A stretch of 64,000 nucleotides of DNA from Brevibacterium limosum (GCF_011617705.1 NZ_CP050154.1:372001-436000); one strand, 5' to 3'; positions 7,757-16,706 are shown, numbered from the stretch's first letter. The notes: generated by a model from the sequence alone, not told the origin. Made by a program: numbers and translations.

Positions 7757-9817
7757 TCAGTCCGTCGGCAGCGACGCCCTGACCTCGAACCCGCGGCGCT
7801 CGGTCGGCCCCACCTGCAGGCTCCCGCCCAATGCTTCGACACGTTCGCGCATTCCCCTGATGCCGAAACCTCCGCCGAGGTGGCTGTGCCCACCCGCAAC
7901 CGACCCGTCGGGTTCCCCGTTGAGAACGGAGATCTCGAGTCGGGTCCCGAGGGCTGTGACGGTGACCGCCACCGGGGCGCCTGCGGCATGCCGCAGTGCA
8001 TTCGACAGGCTCTCCTGCACCACGCGGAACGCCGTGAGGCTCGTCGTCGGCGACAGCGACAGAGGCTCGGCGGGGAAGTCGAGGTCGACGACGGCACCGG
8101 AGCCGCGCGTGACATCGACGAGAGCGGGAATGTCCTCGACGGTCGGCTGCGGAGCCAGGTCCGCGTCCCGGCCCCCGCGCAGGATCGCGAGCAGTCCGCG
8201 CATCTCCGTCAAGGCCTGTCTGGCCGATGAGGCCATCGAATCGAACTCACCGAGGCTGCGCTCATCGAGTCCGGGCAGCCGGTACTTCGCCGTGGTCGCC
8301 TGCACGCTGATGACCGACATGCTGTGGGCGACGACATCATTGAGTTCCTGAGCGATCCGGTTGCGCTCTTCCAGCTCCTGCCGCTTCGCCAGTTCCGCGG
8401 CACTGAGTTCGCGTTCGGATTCGAGCTGCCGGCGACCTCTGATGAGCAGGTTGCCGATGACACCGATGGCTCCGGCACCAGCGGCGACGGCTGCGGTGGT
8501 GATGACATTCGCGAAGGCGCCGGCGAGCCCGCCGGCATGCGGCAGGACCAGCGCGAGCACGCCGATGAGCGCACTGCCCGTCCACAGCGCGACGAGGTGG
8601 ACCCAACTGTGACGCAGACCGATGATGAGGTGGAGGAACACGAGAGCCAGCAGCGAGGTGACCGTGAACGGTCGGACTGCTCCCGAGACGTCCGCGGTGA
8701 GCAGAATGCTCGCCACCTGAGCGACGAGTCCGAGACCGATCGCCGGGACCGGCCAGCGCACGGCAAGGACGAGGGCGGTACTCAGAGCGAGGGCGATGAG
8801 CATCGCGAAGACCGTCGGGACGTCGTAGAGGACCGTCGTGACCGGCCACGAGATCGCCGAGAGCGCGACTCCGACGAATACGGAGATCAGCCAGATCCAC
8901 CCTTCACCGCCGGCGATCTGCGAGAGGGTCGTCGGATTCGGTGAGGCTTCGGGCTTCGCCGACGGCGCGGTTTCCGTGACGGTCGGTCGTGATGGCGAAC
9001 CCGGTACCGGCAGTGCGGCGGCCGGAGAGTTCCTGCGATCGACCGGATTCTGCGCAGCTCCTGCACTCTCGACATCGTGGGACAGGGCAGCGCGGATCGC
9101 GACGATCTCGAGCAGCGCCATGGCGTGGAGGACGAAAGGGAACGTCAGCAGCAGGATGATCCCGAGGACGAACTGGAAGGTCGCCTCGGCGGCGAACCCG
9201 AGGTCGGTGACCGGGGAGTTCGTCACCCACGCGACGACCCAGTCGACGGTGTTCCCGCCTCCGTCCGGGACGAACGCGCCCCAGAAGAAGTGCGTGATCC
9301 CGCCCAGACCGCCTGCGAACCAAGCGACGGAGACTGAGAACGTGAGGAGCCGGATCGGCAGTGCGAATACGGTTTCGAAGAGCAGATCCAACCACGCACG
9401 GGCATCGGACAGCGGAGCCAGCCACCAGCGGAGTCCGCGTCCACGGGGACGGGGAGCCGCCTCGGTGATGGGTGCACCCCATGCGCGGGCACGGGCCCGG
9501 GAGAAGTTGCCGAACGCGCGGGCGACGGTCAGCGTCAGCGGCAGGAGGAGCACACCGACCCAGACGATGACCGTGGCGATCGAGACGGAGAACAGGGTGA
9601 TGAGAACCGGGAACGCGATGAGCGAGATGAGCAGGCTCGGGGCGACGAGAACGGAATCGCGGCCGAGATTGCGCCACAGCCTGGCCCACCACGAACGCGG
9701 CGCGGTCGCGGCCGGAGAATCGGCGGTCGTCGCGGCGTTCGGGCCGATCTGCGGGGGCTCTGCTGGGCGGGGCACGTCTCCAGCGTACGTGTCGGCGGGT
9801 GCGGGGGAGTGGTTCAC
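7757..9817 (-). CDS. Sensor histidine kinase-like protein lacking the phospho-acceptor histidine
   Basis: A 686-residue membrane kinase of the HisKA_3/NarL-partner type. Two blocks of membrane helices (about residues 40-200 and 290-450) precede the kinase core. Where the family has E-L-H-D, this protein reads ELNDVVAHS: codon 8339-8341 is AAT (Asn493) instead of a His codon. The N box (ESLSNALRHA) and G box (GGGFGIRGMRERV) are kept, so ATP binding is plausible but autophosphorylation at the usual place is not. Start is GTG at 9817, inside the stop of the DMT transporter gene (GTGA overlap), with AGGAAGGAA upstream; the longer open frame further upstream is antisense-like and rejected. The probable partner regulator is at 10882, divergent. 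Confidence 0.86.
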   Translation of the reverse strand: MNHSPAPADTYAGDVPRPAEPPQIGPNAATTADSPAATAPRSWWARLWRNLGRDSVLVAPSLLISLIAFPVLITLFSVSIATVIVWVGVLLLPLTLTVARAFGNFSRARARAWGAPITEAAPRPRGRGLRWWLAPLSDARAWLDLLFETVFALPIRLLTFSVSVAWFAGGLGGITHFFWGAFVPDGGGNTVDWVVAWVTNSPVTDLGFAAEATFQFVLGIILLLTFPFVLHAMALLEIVAIRAALSHDVESAGAAQNPVDRRNSPAAALPVPGSPSRPTVTETAPSAKPEASPNPTTLSQIAGGEGWIWLISVFVGVALSAISWPVTTVLYDVPTVFAMLIALALSTALVLAVRWPVPAIGLGLVAQVASILLTADVSGAVRPFTVTSLLALVFLHLIIGLRHSWVHLVALWTGSALIGVLALVLPHAGGLAGAFANVITTAAVAAGAGAIGVIGNLLIRGRRQLESERELSAAELAKRQELEERNRIAQELNDVVAHSMSVISVQATTAKYRLPGLDERSLGEFDSMASSARQALTEMRGLLAILRGGRDADLAPQPTVEDIPALVDVTRGSGAVVDLDFPAEPLSLSPTTSLTAFRVVQESLSNALRHAAGAPVAVTVTALGTRLEISVLNGEPDGSVAGGHSHLGGGFGIRGMRERVEALGGSLQVGPTERRGFEVRASLPTD

Positions 9818-10722
9818 AGTGTGATTCCTTCCTGTGCTGTCTGCGAGGTGGCCACCGTCGAGGCGGTGTGGGCAGTGCCGCGAGATTCGAGGACCTTCGG
9901 GTGGAAGCGCGAGAGCATCCACACTCCGCCGATGCCGACGGCCGCGGAGACGAGCAGACCGATGGCGGCCGGGGGCGTCAGTCCCGTGTATTCGCCGAAG
10001 AACGCGGCACCGATGATGACGGCGACGATCGGGTCGATGACCGTGAGACCGGCCAGAACCGTCTCGGCGGGGCCGCAGGCATACGCGGTCTGGACGAGCC
10101 AGAACCCCGCCGCCGAGGCCAGACCGACCGCAGCCAGCAGCGCCCACCAGCGCAGACCGAATGTATCGAGTCCGGGCAGACCCGACATGACGATCGACCG
10201 AGCCAGGACGTGCGTGGCCGCGGCGACCGTGCCGAAGACGATCCCGGTCATGACGACCCGGGGGATGTGGCCGGCGGAGCTGAACGAGAACAGCCCGGCG
10301 AAGAGGGTGAGGGCGATGAGCACGGTGAGCAGCCAGGTCACCGACTGTGCGTTCACGGAGATATCGTGGGCGAACCTCGCCGAGGTGGCCACGAAGGAGA
10401 AGATCCCGAAGAGCGTGACCGCGATGCTGATGAGCAGCGGAGCTCCGAAGCGGAGCCCGAAGTACCGCCGGCCGATGAGGACGGCGAAGACGAGGGAGAC
10501 CGCGCCGATGGGTTGGACGATGGCGACCGGGCCGAGCCCGAGGGCGACGACGTTGAGCACCGTGACCAGACCCATGAGGCCGAGACCGGTGACCCAGGTG
10601 GCCTTGCGGCGCAGGCCGGGAGCCATGGCGGCCACGGCATGCTGCTGGAAGTGGGTGCCCAGGGCCAGGCAGAACGCTGCGGCGATGGCGAGGATGACGG
10701 CTGTGGTGATCATGGCCGTCAC
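9814..10722 (-). CDS. DMT/EamA-type transporter
   Basis: A 302-residue, about ten-helix membrane protein of the drug/metabolite transporter superfamily, with two related halves (the second beginning near GHIPRVVMTGIVFG). The early part (GTHFQQHAV, LGPVAIVQPIGA) resembles the NIPA-like/DMT subgroup seen in actinobacteria. Substrate unknown. It is the first gene of a unit with the kinase-like protein (4-base overlap), so the transporter may supply or regulate the signal. Start could be GTG 10722 or ATG 10713; neither has a good ribosome binding site. Confidence 0.82.
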   Translation of the reverse strand: MTAMITTAVILAIAAAFCLALGTHFQQHAVAAMAPGLRRKATWVTGLGLMGLVTVLNVVALGLGPVAIVQPIGAVSLVFAVLIGRRYFGLRFGAPLLISIAVTLFGIFSFVATSARFAHDISVNAQSVTWLLTVLIALTLFAGLFSFSSAGHIPRVVMTGIVFGTVAAATHVLARSIVMSGLPGLDTFGLRWWALLAAVGLASAAGFWLVQTAYACGPAETVLAGLTVIDPIVAVIIGAAFFGEYTGLTPPAAIGLLVSAAVGIGGVWMLSRFHPKVLESRGTAHTASTVATSQTAQEGITL

Positions 10723-10869
10723 GCTAAGGAGGAGGTCGGCCGGAGCACATCATACGAACGGGTGAACCTCCGTCCGCCGAGGTGATACCTGAGGGTGAAT
10801 ATCGCGGATCAGGGGGTATCGGCGGCATGTTCTCGGGGTTCTTCGCGGTTACCGACCGTGAACGTCGGG

Positions 10870-10875
10870 TAGCGT
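10870..10875 (+). promoter_or_regulatory. -10 hexamer of a leaderless promoter
   Basis: TAGCGT lies 6 bases before the ATG at 10882, and no Shine-Dalgarno is present between them, which fits a transcript that begins at or next to the start codon. No good -35 box is visible. Confidence 0.5.
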
Positions 10876-10881
10876 GGAGCC

Positions 10882-11613
10882 ATGCCGGAAGCAGAAGGAA
10901 CGGGTGGCGGGAATGGTGGTGCCTCGTCGGCGAGTGTGCCCCCACCGTCGTCGACGACGATTCGGGTGGCCATCGTCGACGATCAGGCGATGGTCCGGCA
11001 GGGATTCGGAGCGCTGTTGGATGCGCAGACGGACATGCAGGTCGTCGGCAGTGCGGAGGACGGATCGGCCGTCGTCGACCTCGTGCGGCGGACGGACCCC
11101 GACGTCATCCTCATGGACATCCGGATGCCCAAGCTCAACGGCCTCGACGCCACCCGCGCGATCTTCAGTATGCCCGGCGAGCACCCCCGGGTCGTCATGC
11201 TCACCACGTTCGACGCCGATGAGTACGTGTTCTCGGCGCTGCGGGCAGGAGCCAGCGGATTCCTCCTCAAGGACGCCACCGCCGAGGACATGATCACCGC
11301 CGTGCGTGTCGTCGCCGGTGGGGAATCGCTGCTCGCACCGTCGGTGACCAGGCGACTCATCGCCGAATACGTCGCAGGGCCCACCGTGGCCAAGGACACC
11401 GCGGTGCTCGGGCAGCTGACCGACCGTGAGATCGAGGTGATGACGCTGGTCGCGAAGGGCCACCCGAACTCCGAGGTGGCCGAGCAGCTCTTCCTCGCCG
11501 AGCAGACCGTCAAGACCCACGTCTCTCGGATCCTGTCGAAGCTCGGCCTGCGCGACCGCACCCAGATCGTGGTCGCCGCATACGAGTCCGGGCTGGTCGT
11601 CGCCGGGAGCTGA
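10882..11613 (+). CDS. NarL/LuxR-type response regulator
   Basis: A 243-residue response regulator with a 26-residue Gly/Ser/Pro-rich N-terminal extension before the receiver domain. Acidic residues at 33-34 (VDDQ), phospho-acceptor Asp79 (VILMDIRMP), and Lys in FLLKDAT are all present, then a LuxR helix-turn-helix starting LTDREIEVMTLVAKG. Its receiver looks fully functional although the nearby kinase-like protein (7757-9817) lacks the phospho-donor His. It diverges from the DMT/kinase unit over 159 bases. It may be phosphorylated by another kinase or by small phosphodonors; that is inference. Confidence 0.92.
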   Translation: MPEAEGTGGGNGGASSASVPPPSSTTIRVAIVDDQAMVRQGFGALLDAQTDMQVVGSAEDGSAVVDLVRRTDPDVILMDIRMPKLNGLDATRAIFSMPGEHPRVVMLTTFDADEYVFSALRAGASGFLLKDATAEDMITAVRVVAGGESLLAPSVTRRLIAEYVAGPTVAKDTAVLGQLTDREIEVMTLVAKGHPNSEVAEQLFLAEQTVKTHVSRILSKLGLRDRTQIVVAAYESGLVVAGS

Positions 11614-11712
11614 GGGCTCTCGGGCAGTGCGGGGGCGTGAGCGGGTGACACCTTCTCAGATGGTACTGACGACCAGACTCTGCAGAGCTGGTGCTCGTCG
11701 GAGAATGTCGCG

Positions 11713-11718
11713 CATACT
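11713..11718 (+). promoter_or_regulatory. -10 hexamer of a leaderless promoter
   Basis: CATACT, close to the -10 consensus, lies exactly 6 bases before the ATG at 11725, with no ribosome binding site in the gap. Confidence 0.45.
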
Positions 11719-11724
11719 TGAAAG

Positions 11725-12954
11725 ATGGCGAAGACATGGCTGTCCATCGATGTGGAACTGCTCAGCGGCAAGGGAACTGCAGTGTGGCCGCGGCCGGGAC
11801 GGACGTTTGCCGTGGGCCCGGCGCACACGTTCGCCGACTTCGCTGATGCCATCAACTCAGCCTTTGCTCGCTGGGACCTCGCACATCTCTCGGTCTTCAC
11901 CCTGGCCGACGGGCGAGTCATCACTGATGAGTTCAGCGCTGAGGAATTCAGCGCCTCGGAGTTCGGACCGGTCCAGGAGACCCTCGATTTCACACGCGTG
12001 AAAGTCACCCGCGAGGCGAAGCCCGGTGATGAGTTCCGGTTCACCTTCGACCTCGGCGACAATTGGACTCATCGGTGTGTGGTCAGTGAGAGGAAGCTCG
12101 ATCCGAACGCGATGTTCGACGATCCGCCCGGCCGTCCGGCTGCGATCTGGGGCTGGGGTGCGATGCCCGATCAGTACGGCAGGCGGTGGGCGACCGATGA
12201 TGGTACGGAACCGATTCCCGCTGAACCTGATACCGCCGACCAGATGGCTGACGGAGATTGGCCGAGCGAGGACGACCAGCCGTTCGTCGATGCCAGAGAG
12301 ATTCGAGCCGCCACCGCCGCGAAAGACGCCGACAGGCTCATCACGGCAGTTCTCGGGAGCCACATAGACGAAGCGCTCCAACTGCTCGGAGAGGGTCTGC
12401 TGATGGCGCTTCGCCAGGACCGTGCCAGAACCGAGCCGATCGTGCTCTCTGCCATCAACCGGTTGACCTTCCGCGGCTTCCCCGGTGATCGCGAACTCTC
12501 CGAGGCGCTGCTGGCTGGGCTTCGGAACGAGCCGGTGCCCGGCCTCGACTTGGCAGTCGACCTTGAAATGCTCTCAATTATTCACGAAGGATCGTTCGAA
12601 GAGTCGGACGGAGGCTATCTCGACCTTCAGACCGGCGACGTCTACGACGCCTGGGCGGTGGAATACGGCGATGAGAACATCGACTTCAACGGCGACCCGG
12701 ACCGGTGGGTGAGGTTCGACCGCGCTGACACCGAAGACGCCTGGAACGACATGCAGGCCTTCGTCTCAGGGTTGCGGAACCCGGAGGTCCGAGACCGCGG
12801 TCTATCGGCGATCGAAGGGACGGGCGCCTTCCGCCGTTTCCGCCGATTCACCGACGAGCAGGACCTCGGTGACCGGTGGGTGCAGTTCTCCGAGGACCGG
12901 AAGTACGGACGAGCACGACTGATCCTCGCCGAAAACGGGATCAGAGTCGTCTGA
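11725..12954 (+). CDS. PRiA4-ORF3-like / UPF0158 fusion protein
   Basis: A 409-residue cytosolic protein of unknown function. Residues about 1-135 resemble the plasmid pRiA4b ORF3-like family, best seen in FRFTFDLGDNWTHRC, a barrel domain often found in genes of unknown role. Residues about 260-409 resemble the UPF0158 family (YLDLQTGDVYDAW; later GTGAFRRFRRF and RWVQF). The middle is acidic and contains a helical segment. I know of the two families separately; the combination is unusual to me, though I cannot search for it. No membrane segment or signal peptide. It stands alone between the response regulator and a convergent flavoenzyme. Confidence 0.72.
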   Translation: MAKTWLSIDVELLSGKGTAVWPRPGRTFAVGPAHTFADFADAINSAFARWDLAHLSVFTLADGRVITDEFSAEEFSASEFGPVQETLDFTRVKVTREAKPGDEFRFTFDLGDNWTHRCVVSERKLDPNAMFDDPPGRPAAIWGWGAMPDQYGRRWATDDGTEPIPAEPDTADQMADGDWPSEDDQPFVDAREIRAATAAKDADRLITAVLGSHIDEALQLLGEGLLMALRQDRARTEPIVLSAINRLTFRGFPGDRELSEALLAGLRNEPVPGLDLAVDLEMLSIIHEGSFEESDGGYLDLQTGDVYDAWAVEYGDENIDFNGDPDRWVRFDRADTEDAWNDMQAFVSGLRNPEVRDRGLSAIEGTGAFRRFRRFTDEQDLGDRWVQFSEDRKYGRARLILAENGIRVV

Positions 12955-12977
12955 CCGAAAGATCCGCGGTGTGGTTT

Positions 12978-13004
12978 GTCGGCATGCCCGCCTGTCCTGC
13001 CGAC
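12978..13004. terminator. Small two-way hairpin
   Basis: A 7-base-pair stem (12978-12984 with 12998-13004) with a 13-base loop fills the 50-base gap between two convergent genes. A weak terminator candidate. Confidence 0.45.
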
Positions 13005-14033
13005 TCAGCGAGCGAAGTCGGCGCCGAGGTCCTTGACGATCGTCTCGGCCGATCCGTCCTGGGCGCTGCGGTAGCCTGTGCCCGCCCACAGGTGCAGACC
13101 GTGCGGGTCGTCGGCCTTCTTCGCCGTGGCCCGGAACTCCTTCGTCAGATGATGCACCGCCGGATACGCGTCGACGGCGATCCCGTCGAACTTCCGCACG
13201 AAGTCATTGACCAGCGCGCGTGCGGGCCGTCCCGTGAATGCCCTGGTCAGCTGGGTTTCCGTGAACTCTTCTGAAGCCAAGGCGGCACGGTGCGTGGGCG
13301 CGGTGCCTGCCTCGTCGGAGCGCAGCAGCAGGGTCCCGACGACGACGGCACTCGCCCCCGCGCGGAGGAGGTCGCCCACCATGGCCTCACCGTCGACTCC
13401 GCCTCCCGCCGCCACGGGCAGGGCCACCTCGGCGAGGATGTCGCCGACGAGGTCGACGGTCGCGCGGTCCTCGACGGTCCGCGTCGGATCGGCCGTTCCC
13501 GAATGTCCGCCGGCGCGCGGTCCCTGGACGATGAGCCCGTCGACCCCGACTTCGGCGGCCGCATGGGCCTCGGGAACCGAGGTGACGGTGGCGACGACCT
13601 GGGTGCCGACGGCGTGGAGGCGGTCGACCGTCTCGGCGGTGGGCAGGTTGAACGTCAACGAGACCAGGGGGACGGGGTGCTCGATGAGCCAATCGAGCTT
13701 AGCGTCGAAGTGGTCGTCGTCCTCGACCGGTTCCGGGTCGAGCGTGATCCCACGGGCGGCAGCGGCCGGTTCGAGCGCGGTGACGAAGTCGTCGAAGGCA
13801 TCACGGTCGACGGGGACGGGGTTCGGGGCGAAGAGGTTGACGCCGAAGTTCGACCTCGTCTCACGCATGCGCTCGACGAGCGGAGCGAGGGCCTCGGCGG
13901 TGAGATAGCCGCCCGCGACGAACGGGAATCCGCCGGCCCGGGCGACGGCCTCGGTGAGCTCGGGCGTCGTCGTCCCACCGGCCATGGGTGCGCCGATGAT
14001 GGGCAGGGCGGTCTTCGCGAAGGCGATCGTCAC
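13005..14033 (-). CDS. Nitronate monooxygenase-like FMN enzyme
   Basis: A 342-residue TIM-barrel flavoenzyme of the nitronate monooxygenase/2-nitropropane dioxygenase family. Seen: IIGAPMAGGTTTPEL at the start (the family hallmark), FGVNLF, the Gly-rich GLIVQGPRAGGHSG phosphate-binding loop, and PVAAGGGVDG near the middle. These enzymes oxidise alkyl nitronates such as propionate 3-nitronate using FMN and oxygen. Start is GTG at 14033 preceded by AAAGGAGAG. A single-gene unit. Confidence 0.87.
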   Translation of the reverse strand: MTIAFAKTALPIIGAPMAGGTTTPELTEAVARAGGFPFVAGGYLTAEALAPLVERMRETRSNFGVNLFAPNPVPVDRDAFDDFVTALEPAAAARGITLDPEPVEDDDHFDAKLDWLIEHPVPLVSLTFNLPTAETVDRLHAVGTQVVATVTSVPEAHAAAEVGVDGLIVQGPRAGGHSGTADPTRTVEDRATVDLVGDILAEVALPVAAGGGVDGEAMVGDLLRAGASAVVVGTLLLRSDEAGTAPTHRAALASEEFTETQLTRAFTGRPARALVNDFVRKFDGIAVDAYPAVHHLTKEFRATAKKADDPHGLHLWAGTGYRSAQDGSAETIVKDLGADFAR

Positions 14034-14281
14034 GGTTCTCTCCTTTTATCGGCCGGGCCCGGACCGGTGCGAGCCGCCGAGCGGGACGGCCGTGTGGCCG
14101 GGCGTGCTCACCGCCATTCTCACACGGGCGGGTGCGGTGAGTATGAGGCGATCGGTGTGCGGTATCCCTCGGAAGTATCGGGCGGCGGGGCAGAGGTCGG
14201 CTCTCCGGCGTGATGTGCCGAGGCAGAAGCGGTCCCTAACTTCGGTGTCATCGCAATCGCTCGGCTCTGACAAGGAACGCT

Positions 14282-15808
14282 ATGACACTCATGCTCAACG
14301 ACCCGGCGCAGCCCGTTGAAAGTGCGGTCACCCCGCCCGAACCGGCGCGGCCCGCCTCCGGCCTGCCCACTGCCGCCAAACCGCAGACGTCCGAACCCCA
14401 CCGTGACCCGGTCATCGACCTCATCCGCTTCGGCTGCCTCGTCGTCGTGGTCATCCTCCACTCGATGATGAGCGCGGCCGTGCTCGGACCCGACGGCACC
14501 GTGGAGCCGACGGTCGCGCTGTCGGGCACCGCCGGATTCGCCGCAGCGTCCTGGCTCTTCCAGATCATGCCCCTGTTCTTCATCATCGGCGGGTACGCGG
14601 GCATCACCGGCTGGCGTCGCATACGTGCCCGAGGCGGCAACTGGACCGACTATCTGCGTGCCCGACTGCGCAGGCTCGTCGTGCCCGTCACCGTGCTCAT
14701 CGGCCTCGCCGGCCTCGGGCTGTCAGCGGCCGGTGAACTCGGGGTTTCGGCCGACCTCCTCGCCGAGGCCAGCCTGCGCATCGGCCAGCCGCTGTGGTTC
14801 CTCGCCGTCTACGTCGGCCTCACCGCTGTCGTGCCGGTTGCCGTGCATTTCCACGAAACCGCGCCGAGGCGGTCACTCGCAGCCCTCGCCGGTGCCGTCA
14901 TCGTCGTCGACAGTCTGGTCGCGGTCACGGGCATGACCGGGCTCGGTTACCTGAACTTCCTGCTTGTGTGGTCCTTGGTCCAGCAGCTCGGGTTCTTCTA
15001 CGCCGATGCGCTCGATCGTCCCGTGCGCAGGCCCATCACCTGGTCGGTGCTGGTGGTCGCGTTGCTGGCCCTGGTCGGACTCGTCGCGACTGGTGTGTAC
15101 AGCCCGAACATGCTCGTCAACCTCAATCCGCCGACCGGCGCACTCGTCCTGCTCGGGGTGGTCCAGATGTGCGGATTGCGCCTCGGTCACGCTCGGCTGG
15201 GCCGAATGCTCAACGCCGCGCACGAGAACAAGAGCACCTCCACCAGCGAGGCGGCTCTCGATCCTCGAGTCCTCCGCGCGCAGATCTGGGGCCGGGTCAT
15301 CGCCTGGGGCAATCGGTACGGGATGCATGTCTACCTGTGGCATATGAGCATCGTCATCGTCCTCATCGGCGGGCTGGGCACGCTCGCTCAGGCGGTGTCC
15401 CTCGTGCCGGGCGCCTCCGAGCTCGTCCTCCAGGAGATCGAATCGTCATGGTGGTGGGCCACGCGTCTGCCCTGGTTGATTGTCGTCATGGTGCTGTCCG
15501 GCCTGGTGGCCATGGCTGCCGAGCGAGTTCCGTTTCCGCCGGAACAGCGGCTTGCCTCGGTCGGGCGAACGATCGCCGAGGTCGCTCGTGAGATGCGTGC
15601 GCAGGGTTCGGCTGCCTCCCGTGCAGGAGCCGAGGACGTCACCCCGACTGTCGACCGCCCCCAGCTGCGGACCGCCATCGCCGTCGGCGCCGCCACAGCC
15701 GGCATCGCCGTTGCACTGCTCGTCGGGGTCGCCCCGTTGATCTGGACGGTTGTCGCGTTCGGTCTGCTCATCGCCTCGCTCACCGTTTCCGCCGGGCTGA
15801 CCTCGTAG
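14282..15808 (+). CDS. Membrane acyltransferase (acyltransferase 3 family)
   Basis: A 508-residue integral membrane protein with about ten helices. A Pro-rich cytoplasmic N-terminus (1-40) leads into the typical opening RDPVIDLIRFGCLVVVVILHS: the Asp-Arg pair and the His in the first helix are hallmarks of acyltransferase-3 enzymes, which transfer acetyl or other acyl groups to extracytoplasmic sugars, lipids or peptidoglycan. The last 100 residues add two extra hydrophobic segments after a charged linker. Acceptor unknown. ATG at 14282 has AAGGAAC upstream. Confidence 0.82.
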   Translation: MTLMLNDPAQPVESAVTPPEPARPASGLPTAAKPQTSEPHRDPVIDLIRFGCLVVVVILHSMMSAAVLGPDGTVEPTVALSGTAGFAAASWLFQIMPLFFIIGGYAGITGWRRIRARGGNWTDYLRARLRRLVVPVTVLIGLAGLGLSAAGELGVSADLLAEASLRIGQPLWFLAVYVGLTAVVPVAVHFHETAPRRSLAALAGAVIVVDSLVAVTGMTGLGYLNFLLVWSLVQQLGFFYADALDRPVRRPITWSVLVVALLALVGLVATGVYSPNMLVNLNPPTGALVLLGVVQMCGLRLGHARLGRMLNAAHENKSTSTSEAALDPRVLRAQIWGRVIAWGNRYGMHVYLWHMSIVIVLIGGLGTLAQAVSLVPGASELVLQEIESSWWWATRLPWLIVVMVLSGLVAMAAERVPFPPEQRLASVGRTIAEVAREMRAQGSAASRAGAEDVTPTVDRPQLRTAIAVGAATAGIAVALLVGVAPLIWTVVAFGLLIASLTVSAGLTS

Positions 15809-15828
15809 GGCTGATTCTGCAGGTGGCC

Positions 15829-15847
15829 CGGCCCGCGTGACGGGCCG
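15829..15847. terminator. Short hairpin terminator
   Basis: A 7-base-pair GC-only stem (15829-15835 with 15841-15847) and a five-base loop between the convergent acyltransferase and SRPBCC genes. Confidence 0.5.
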
Positions 15848-15875
15848 AGCACAGCTGGGCCGCGGGACGCACGAA

Positions 15876-16367
15876 TCACTCCACCGAGGCGGCCAATTGG
15901 TCGGTGACGGTTCCCCAGCCGTCGAAGAATCCGAGTTCTTCGTGGCGGGCCCGCTGTTCGGGGCTGCCGTGTCGGACGATGGCTTGATAGTCGGTGCCGT
16001 CGGGATGGTCGCCGAGGATGATCTCCGTGGTCATCGCCACCGGGCCGGGAAGGGCCGGGTGCCAGGAGCTGTTCACGGCATTCGTGAAGACGAGCCGGCT
16101 GCCCTCCTCGATGACGAGGAACACCGCGTCGACATGCGGGTGCCATTCGGCGCCGTCCTCGCTCATGTGCGTGACGAAGGCACCGCCGGGCGTGAGTTCG
16201 AGGGAATCCACGCGCAGGCTCAGCGGTGCCGGTATCCACCACTGAGCCAGCTGGTCCGGCGTGGTCCAGGCGTCCCAGATCGTCTGCTTCGGTGCGCGGA
16301 TGATGCGTCGGATGCTCAGGTCGAGGTCCGGGTCCTGGTTCCGGGTGCGGGAGAGGTGGGCGGTCAT
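15876..16367 (-). CDS. SRPBCC/AHSA1-type ligand-binding protein
   Basis: A 163-residue START-like fold protein of the activator-of-Hsp90 homology 1 type (SIRRIIRAPKQTIWDAWTTP at the start, WW near the strand/helix junction, and a final helix GFFDGWGTVTDQL). Such proteins bind hydrophobic ligands; in bacteria they are very commonly encoded with an ArsR repressor, exactly as here, where the ATGA overlap couples it to the gene at 16364. The ligand and role are unknown. GGAGGAATC precedes the ATG. Confidence 0.88.
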   Translation of the reverse strand: MTAHLSRTRNQDPDLDLSIRRIIRAPKQTIWDAWTTPDQLAQWWIPAPLSLRVDSLELTPGGAFVTHMSEDGAEWHPHVDAVFLVIEEGSRLVFTNAVNSSWHPALPGPVAMTTEIILGDHPDGTDYQAIVRHGSPEQRARHEELGFFDGWGTVTDQLAASVE

Positions 16368-16693
16368 GATTCCTCCTTGGTGACGAACTGTTCGAGCCGA
16401 TCTGTGCTCTCGTCCCAGATTCGACGCTGTTCCTCCAGCCAGCCCGTGAGCAGGTGGAAGCGATTCTGATCGAGCACGCAGGTGCGCACGCGCCCGGACT
16501 TCTCGGTCCGGATGAGGCCGCTCGATTCGAGGCTGCGCACATGTTTCATCAGCGATGGCAGCGAGATCGACAGCGGTCGGGCGAGCTCGCCGACGCTGGC
16601 CGGCCCCCGACCGAGGCGAGCGATGACTCTGCGGCGCGTGGGGTCGGCCAATGCGGAGAACAGCGCATCGAGCTCATCCGAATACTTAACCAT
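16364..16693 (-). CDS. ArsR family repressor
   Basis: A 109-residue winged-helix repressor without the Cys metal-binding motif of classical ArsR proteins (no CxC in the recognition region), so it is more like the SdpR-type group that accompanies SRPBCC proteins. Helix-turn-helix at about residues 33-58 (SVGELARPLSISLPSLMKHV). The start codon sits inside a perfect dyad (16681-16706), arguing for auto-repression. First gene of a two-gene operon with the SRPBCC gene. Confidence 0.9.
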   Translation of the reverse strand: MVKYSDELDALFSALADPTRRRVIARLGRGPASVGELARPLSISLPSLMKHVRSLESSGLIRTEKSGRVRTCVLDQNRFHLLTGWLEEQRRIWDESTDRLEQFVTKEES

Positions 16694-16706
16694 GCGGCTA
16701 AGTATT
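16681..16706 (-). promoter_or_regulatory. Operator dyad overlapping the ArsR start codon
   Basis: Perfect 8-base arms AATACTTA and TAAGTATT separated by 10 bases; the spacer contains the ATG (16693-16691) and the outer arm contains the -10 region (TAATAC on the minus strand). A repressor bound here would block both transcription start and, if bound to nothing else, explain auto-regulation of the ArsR/SRPBCC operon. Confidence 0.7.

Noticed and set aside
9818-10147. N-terminal extension of the second kinase gene
   Set aside because: The sequence is Arg/Gly-rich shadow of the DMT transporter gene, and a good start (GTG 9817) with ribosome binding site lies at the junction.
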